Below, piece by piece: positions 61,501 through 64,000 of a stretch of 64,000 nt of DNA. Made by a program: the position numbers and the translations under genes. Positions within the stretch are counted from its first letter, which is position 1; the number at the start of each line of letters is the position of its first letter. Origin of the DNA: Bacteroides_D sp963546395 (lineage in GTDB: Bacteria > Bacteroidota > Bacteroidia > Bacteroidales > CAJPTX01); assembly GCA_963546395.1 (NCBI GenBank), contig CAUUMS010000004.1, forward strand, positions 84,160-148,159. Reading direction: 5' to 3'. Below the pieces are notes generated by a model. It made no database searches and was not told where the DNA came from. It was given only the letters and a program-made list of their open reading frames with translations.

Positions 61501-64000
61501 AGCTCGTGACGAGCTGCGACGATAGCTTACAGTAGAGGTAATCGAAGGAGAGTACCACGGCCTTATTCACGCCGTTGAGCGAGTAACGTGGGCTATAAAG
61601 CATGGAGTGAACCTTTTGCCCAGCCTTGCCATGCTTATCCACGTTGCACACCGCGAAGTAGCCATCCAGGTTCCACACCTCAGCCCCGGGCCGGTCTTCG
61701 GATAGCGGTGCATTCGATACGACAAACGGGAAGTCGGCAGGCCCCTTGCTCAATGAGTACCACCCATCCGAGAAGACACCATCCTCGAAGGGCATCCTAT
61801 TGGGTATCGGGACAAAGCGGCCAAAGCGAGCCTCCAGACGCATATTGGCCAGCACATTCTTCTCCTGGCGCCGAAGCTCTGTGCGACCATCACTCCACCC
61901 AATGAAGTAGTACCCATCTTTCGGTTCCACCTCCACAGGAACGCCGTCCTCTTTGGCCTTCACCGTCTGGTTCAAATCGGCTGGCGTACCGCCCTTCTGC
62001 TTCCCACCGTCGCCTATCACGTACTCGAGCGTGTAGGACTGGATGACAAACTTCGCCTGCACTGTGATAGCCTCCGACACCTTCTTGTCAATGCGCGGAT
62101 TCTCCTTCCGCCCATCGCTCCAGGAGTCGAACAGGTACCCATCATCCGCAATGGCAAGCACGGGCGTACCATCACGCCCTGGTGCCACATGCTGCGGGCT
62201 GTCCCCATGCACAGTGCCATTGCCAGCACTGCTGTAGGTCAGCACGAGAGTAGCCTTGCGCAGTATCACCTCCACGAGAGCATCCGTGTCGGCAGGCACA
62301 TCGAACGTCGACGACGAGGGCGAATACCCGGGCATCGTCACATGCAGGCTGTATTCCGTCCCGGCACGCAGTGGCAACGATACGGTACCTCCCGCCCGGG
62401 TCTTGATAACACGCCCGTCCACTTGCAGGCTAGCCCCCACGATGGGAGTCATGCTCTCATCCTTCACCGAGAACGTCACCGAGCGCAAAGCCCCGTGCTT
62501 GATCTCCAGCTTACCGCTCACCGGCTGCACCTCGTAGAGCTCTGTCTCATACGCAGCCTGAGCCTCCAGCGTGTAGCTCCCCACGGGCAATACATCCGCC
62601 AGTGAGTACACCTTGCCTCCTCGCATCAGCTTGAAGGCCCCCTTAGCCATCGGATCCGGCATCGCTGTCGCATCCTCCGCATTCACCAGCGTAGCGTAGG
62701 TGTACTTCAGATCCACAGGGACACCATACATTGCCTGCTGATCCACGGTCACCGTCACGCCCCGCTTCTTCACCGTGATAGCGTGCTCCACTGGGGTCGC
62801 CGCTGCGAAATGGCCACCGCCATCCTGCCGGGCAATGATGCGAGCCTCACCAGGTGTCCCCACGTGCAGCATCCCCTTCGCAGTGCTCACCGAGGCGGGG
62901 CTGGTAGACTCGTAGCTAATTGGCAGCCCCGACGTAGCTTTAGCCGTGAGAGCCACGGGCTGCTCCCCATAGACATAGCTATTCGCTGCCAGCTCCCACT
63001 CGATACGCTGCTCATAGGCGAGCCGCAGGGTATACTGGCGACGATCACCATTCTGCGCTACCACAGTAAGCTGCACTGGCCGACTGAGATCCACAGCCGT
63101 CTCACCGCTCGTCAGCTCGGTGTCACCCGCATAGAGCTTGGCGTTATCCGAGATGGTGAATGAGAGCACCACCCGCTGCACGTCCTTCAACAGCCCCGTG
63201 GTGGCATTGATAGCCACCGACATGTGCGGCTGCACCGGGTCAATCTTCAGATCCTGCACTAGCCCCTCATTCTTCGCCATCTCCATGGACAGCGACTTCA
63301 GCTCATTGGCCTCATCCAGATCACGCTTAGCCGCCACCGAAGCCGTTTCGGCGAAGTTGTGCCCCAGGACCCCCTTCAGCTCGGCTACCAGCTCAACATC
63401 CTTCGTGAGGTCGAATTCGCTATCAGCCGTCACTGGTTGCGACTTGTAGGTGATGCTTGCGCCAGACCATGCGGGAACAATGCGCCCCTTCACACGCCCC
63501 AGCTCTGCCCGCAGCGGGAACGTCGCTTCCCAAGCGTGCTGACCCGACTTGCGAGAGGAGCCCTTTTGACCATCGAACTCTACGCTCGCTATCAGGTCAT
63601 CGGCCGCCAACGAGTACCAGAGGCCCGTCCCATCCGTCTTCTCAGCCAGTGAGGGATCCGACAGACGCATCGTAGCTGAAAGGGATCCGGAGAGTGCCAC
63701 AAGATTTGCGGGCCCCTCGTTGAACGCAAACTCAGCTAGACAGCCCGCTGGCAATGAGCCATCAGCCTTGCGGACGTACTGGTACATCTGGCTCCGAATG
63801 TCTGCCTCCGTGCGCTCGCCCTTCCAAATGCGGAATACATTGATCTTCCCATCGAACCGCGAGCCCAAGTGCAAATGCTCGAACGATGGGCGTGTACCAC
63901 CCTGCGTGAGCACCTGCTGCTTCTGACCATCCACGTAGATGTCCACAAGCGTACGGCTACCCTCAAAGTTCTCCTGTATCTCGGGAATCATAATGGCGAT
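58577..64000 (-). CDS. Giant T9SS surface protein, C-terminal part (N-terminus beyond window)
   Basis: At least 1,807 residues; the frame stays open to the right edge, so the true start is outside. In order there are: the end of a LamG/concanavalin-like domain (LVDIYVDGQKQQVLTQ), a cadherin/PL-like repeat (VVLSFTISDNAKLYAGD), an MBG-like domain, and a carboxypeptidase-regulatory-like domain (VTFSVKDESMTPIVGASLQV). Next are InlB-type repeats (SWSDGRKENPR, GWSDGRTELRR), a jelly-roll or cleaved-adhesin-like domain (MPFEDGVFSDGWYS), two further carboxypeptidase-regulatory-like domains, and about six or seven repeats of roughly 80 residues (YAQPDNGMLSVQAHG-type). The T9SS sorting domain runs VVYPNPFVEAVHL to RAIRLVKER. 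The order matches the C-terminal half of the S8 protease at 6075-15158, so the missing N-terminus may also be a peptidase. Function is otherwise unknown. Confidence 0.88.
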   Translation of the reverse strand: MAIMIPEIQENFEGSRTLVDIYVDGQKQQVLTQGGTRPSFEHLHLGSRFDGKINVFRIWKGERTEADIRSQMYQYVRKADGSLPAGCLAEFAFNEGPANLVALSGSLSATMRLSDPSLAEKTDGTGLWYSLAADDLIASVEFDGQKGSSRKSGQHAWEATFPLRAELGRVKGRIVPAWSGASITYKSQPVTADSEFDLTKDVELVAELKGVLGHNFAETASVAAKRDLDEANELKSLSMEMAKNEGLVQDLKIDPVQPHMSVAINATTGLLKDVQRVVLSFTISDNAKLYAGDTELTSGETAVDLSRPVQLTVVAQNGDRRQYTLRLAYEQRIEWELAANSYVYGEQPVALTAKATSGLPISYESTSPASVSTAKGMLHVGTPGEARIIARQDGGGHFAAATPVEHAITVKKRGVTVTVDQQAMYGVPVDLKYTYATLVNAEDATAMPDPMAKGAFKLMRGGKVYSLADVLPVGSYTLEAQAAYETELYEVQPVSGKLEIKHGALRSVTFSVKDESMTPIVGASLQVDGRVIKTRAGGTVSLPLRAGTEYSLHVTMPGYSPSSSTFDVPADTDALVEVILRKATLVLTYSSAGNGTVHGDSPQHVAPGRDGTPVLAIADDGYLFDSWSDGRKENPRIDKKVSEAITVQAKFVIQSYTLEYVIGDGGKQKGGTPADLNQTVKAKEDGVPVEVEPKDGYYFIGWSDGRTELRRQEKNVLANMRLEARFGRFVPIPNRMPFEDGVFSDGWYSLSKGPADFPFVVSNAPLSEDRPGAEVWNLDGYFAVCNVDKHGKAGQKVHSMLYSPRYSLNGVNKAVVLSFDYLYCKLSSQLVTSFKVFYTVDGTNWEELGDLASQDHPKRTTAQLEVDVAKLQGKQFVQFAWEYKAGWDRFVMLDNVNVFQKLDVKHTISYLADPVEGGLFTVDGVENPLQQVENGQMAKPVTAVPKEEYTFVRWRETGSTDPTFQQMGPVIASQTYVAEFHSKASVIISYTSIPAGAGTFMLNGAAVNSQEVKKGENSKAVIAKPTLGYVFDSWVDNGSRDPKRVVPHATEHMTLTANFTLAEYAVAFVVLADGVPVSGASVTCGAKLGNTDASGRVEFSLPTAEYKYSVTANGFEPGDGRLQVDGAKSVTIDLKKGSVASENGITFAVTGSGAHLPGAQVAIKGQDLVTGADGRAAISLPDGTYNYAVKCDGYQPGNGSVTLAGSPVIENVALVPVKHQITITPPEHGQLKVTNAAGEDLPTGTKVDHGATIAIEVAPDAGYSFVRLEIGSEVITPMVPQVQYIRQVMGDVTISAVYESVHGLTIDAVPNGAFIVSEGSTQLASGAKVARGAKLSVTVMPARKHRLEALKVNDVERTAEVVDNVLTHTVDGDTHIGGSFKRMWEISYMKPLWGTLTVLYQGKEVASGSLVNMGEPITIRVAPEDPMKYRLVELTLNGQNRTDELKDGELTVTPAGDTEIAARFEQIRHTVTFEAPSHGSLQVKANGRVLSSGETVDHGTELIISAEPTEPNQYALAQLLVNGEDKVASVQNGELRYIVQSATTIVARFAQLRKVEYAQPDNGMLSVQAHGRDVLTGARVPEGTELTITATPKAGYTLKMLSVNGTDKVADVVDGVFRLVLSEDVVLAAAFVPAPKQFAIHYEAPAHGTLTVQAGGTAVPNGDKVDQGTELTITAKADAGYRLSRLTVDGKDRTADAVNGTLKITVEAEVTIAAQFVEIDASTAVGEGTLAGIVVYPNPFVEAVHLEQLSGVERICVLDAAGVMLRTIMANGATKLELQLGDLPEGSYVLVVESAAGHRAIRLVKER

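Overview
The window looks like chromosome of a GC-rich, asaccharolytic member of the Bacteroidota close to Porphyromonas. The evidence is an Arg-gingipain-like C25 peptidase, four proteins with type IX secretion (T9SS) C-terminal sorting domains, a DPP11-type S46 peptidase, a glutamate dehydrogenase that aligns end to end with my recollection of the P. gingivalis enzyme, and promoters of the Bacteroidota TAnnTTTG type. The genus is an inference; the GC content (judged by eye, not counted) is higher than in P. gingivalis. No phage, insertion sequence or CRISPR array was seen.

Layout. 1-845: xerC-type recombinase (cut by the window edge) and rpsU. 1333-15158: two very large secreted surface proteins, a BspA-like leucine-rich-repeat protein and a 3,027-residue subtilisin-family protease, each followed by a clear terminator. 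15792-17561: a methyl-accepting chemotaxis protein. 18061-22167: dtd, then two tandem phosphoethanolamine transferases. 22353-25540: valS, and tRNA-Cys with a textbook promoter. 25916-28380: a secreted protein of unknown function and a YihY/BrkB membrane protein. 28537-33894: ispG, DPP11 and a secreted C1B cysteine peptidase. 34061-37392: mqnE and a second chemoreceptor with a CheR-type C-terminal pentapeptide. 37525-41566: a tightly overlapping operon mtaB-suhB-lpxL-like-GT2. 41685-46746: a DUF3239-like membrane protein, tRNA-Arg(CCG), a CPA-type antiporter and copper ATPase copA. 46907-53003: typA and the Arg-gingipain-like protease. 53070-58250: pepT, a coiled-coil membrane protein, tRNA-Arg(ACG), rplS and gdhA. 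58577-64000: the C-terminal 1,800 residues of a third giant T9SS protein, paralogous to the C-terminal part of the subtilisin-like protein.

How the genes fit together. Much of the window serves extracellular proteolysis and peptide use: secreted endopeptidases (S8, C25, C1B) generate peptides, DPP11 and PepT shorten them, and glutamate dehydrogenase feeds glutamate into energy metabolism. A second theme is the envelope: phosphoethanolamine transferases, a lipid A-type acyltransferase and a glycosyltransferase. The items that most deserve attention are the modular giant T9SS proteins that share beta-repeat cassettes, a family of about 60-bp intergenic hairpin elements present three times, and two chemoreceptors, one with a CheR-tether tail, in what appears to be a non-motile lineage.
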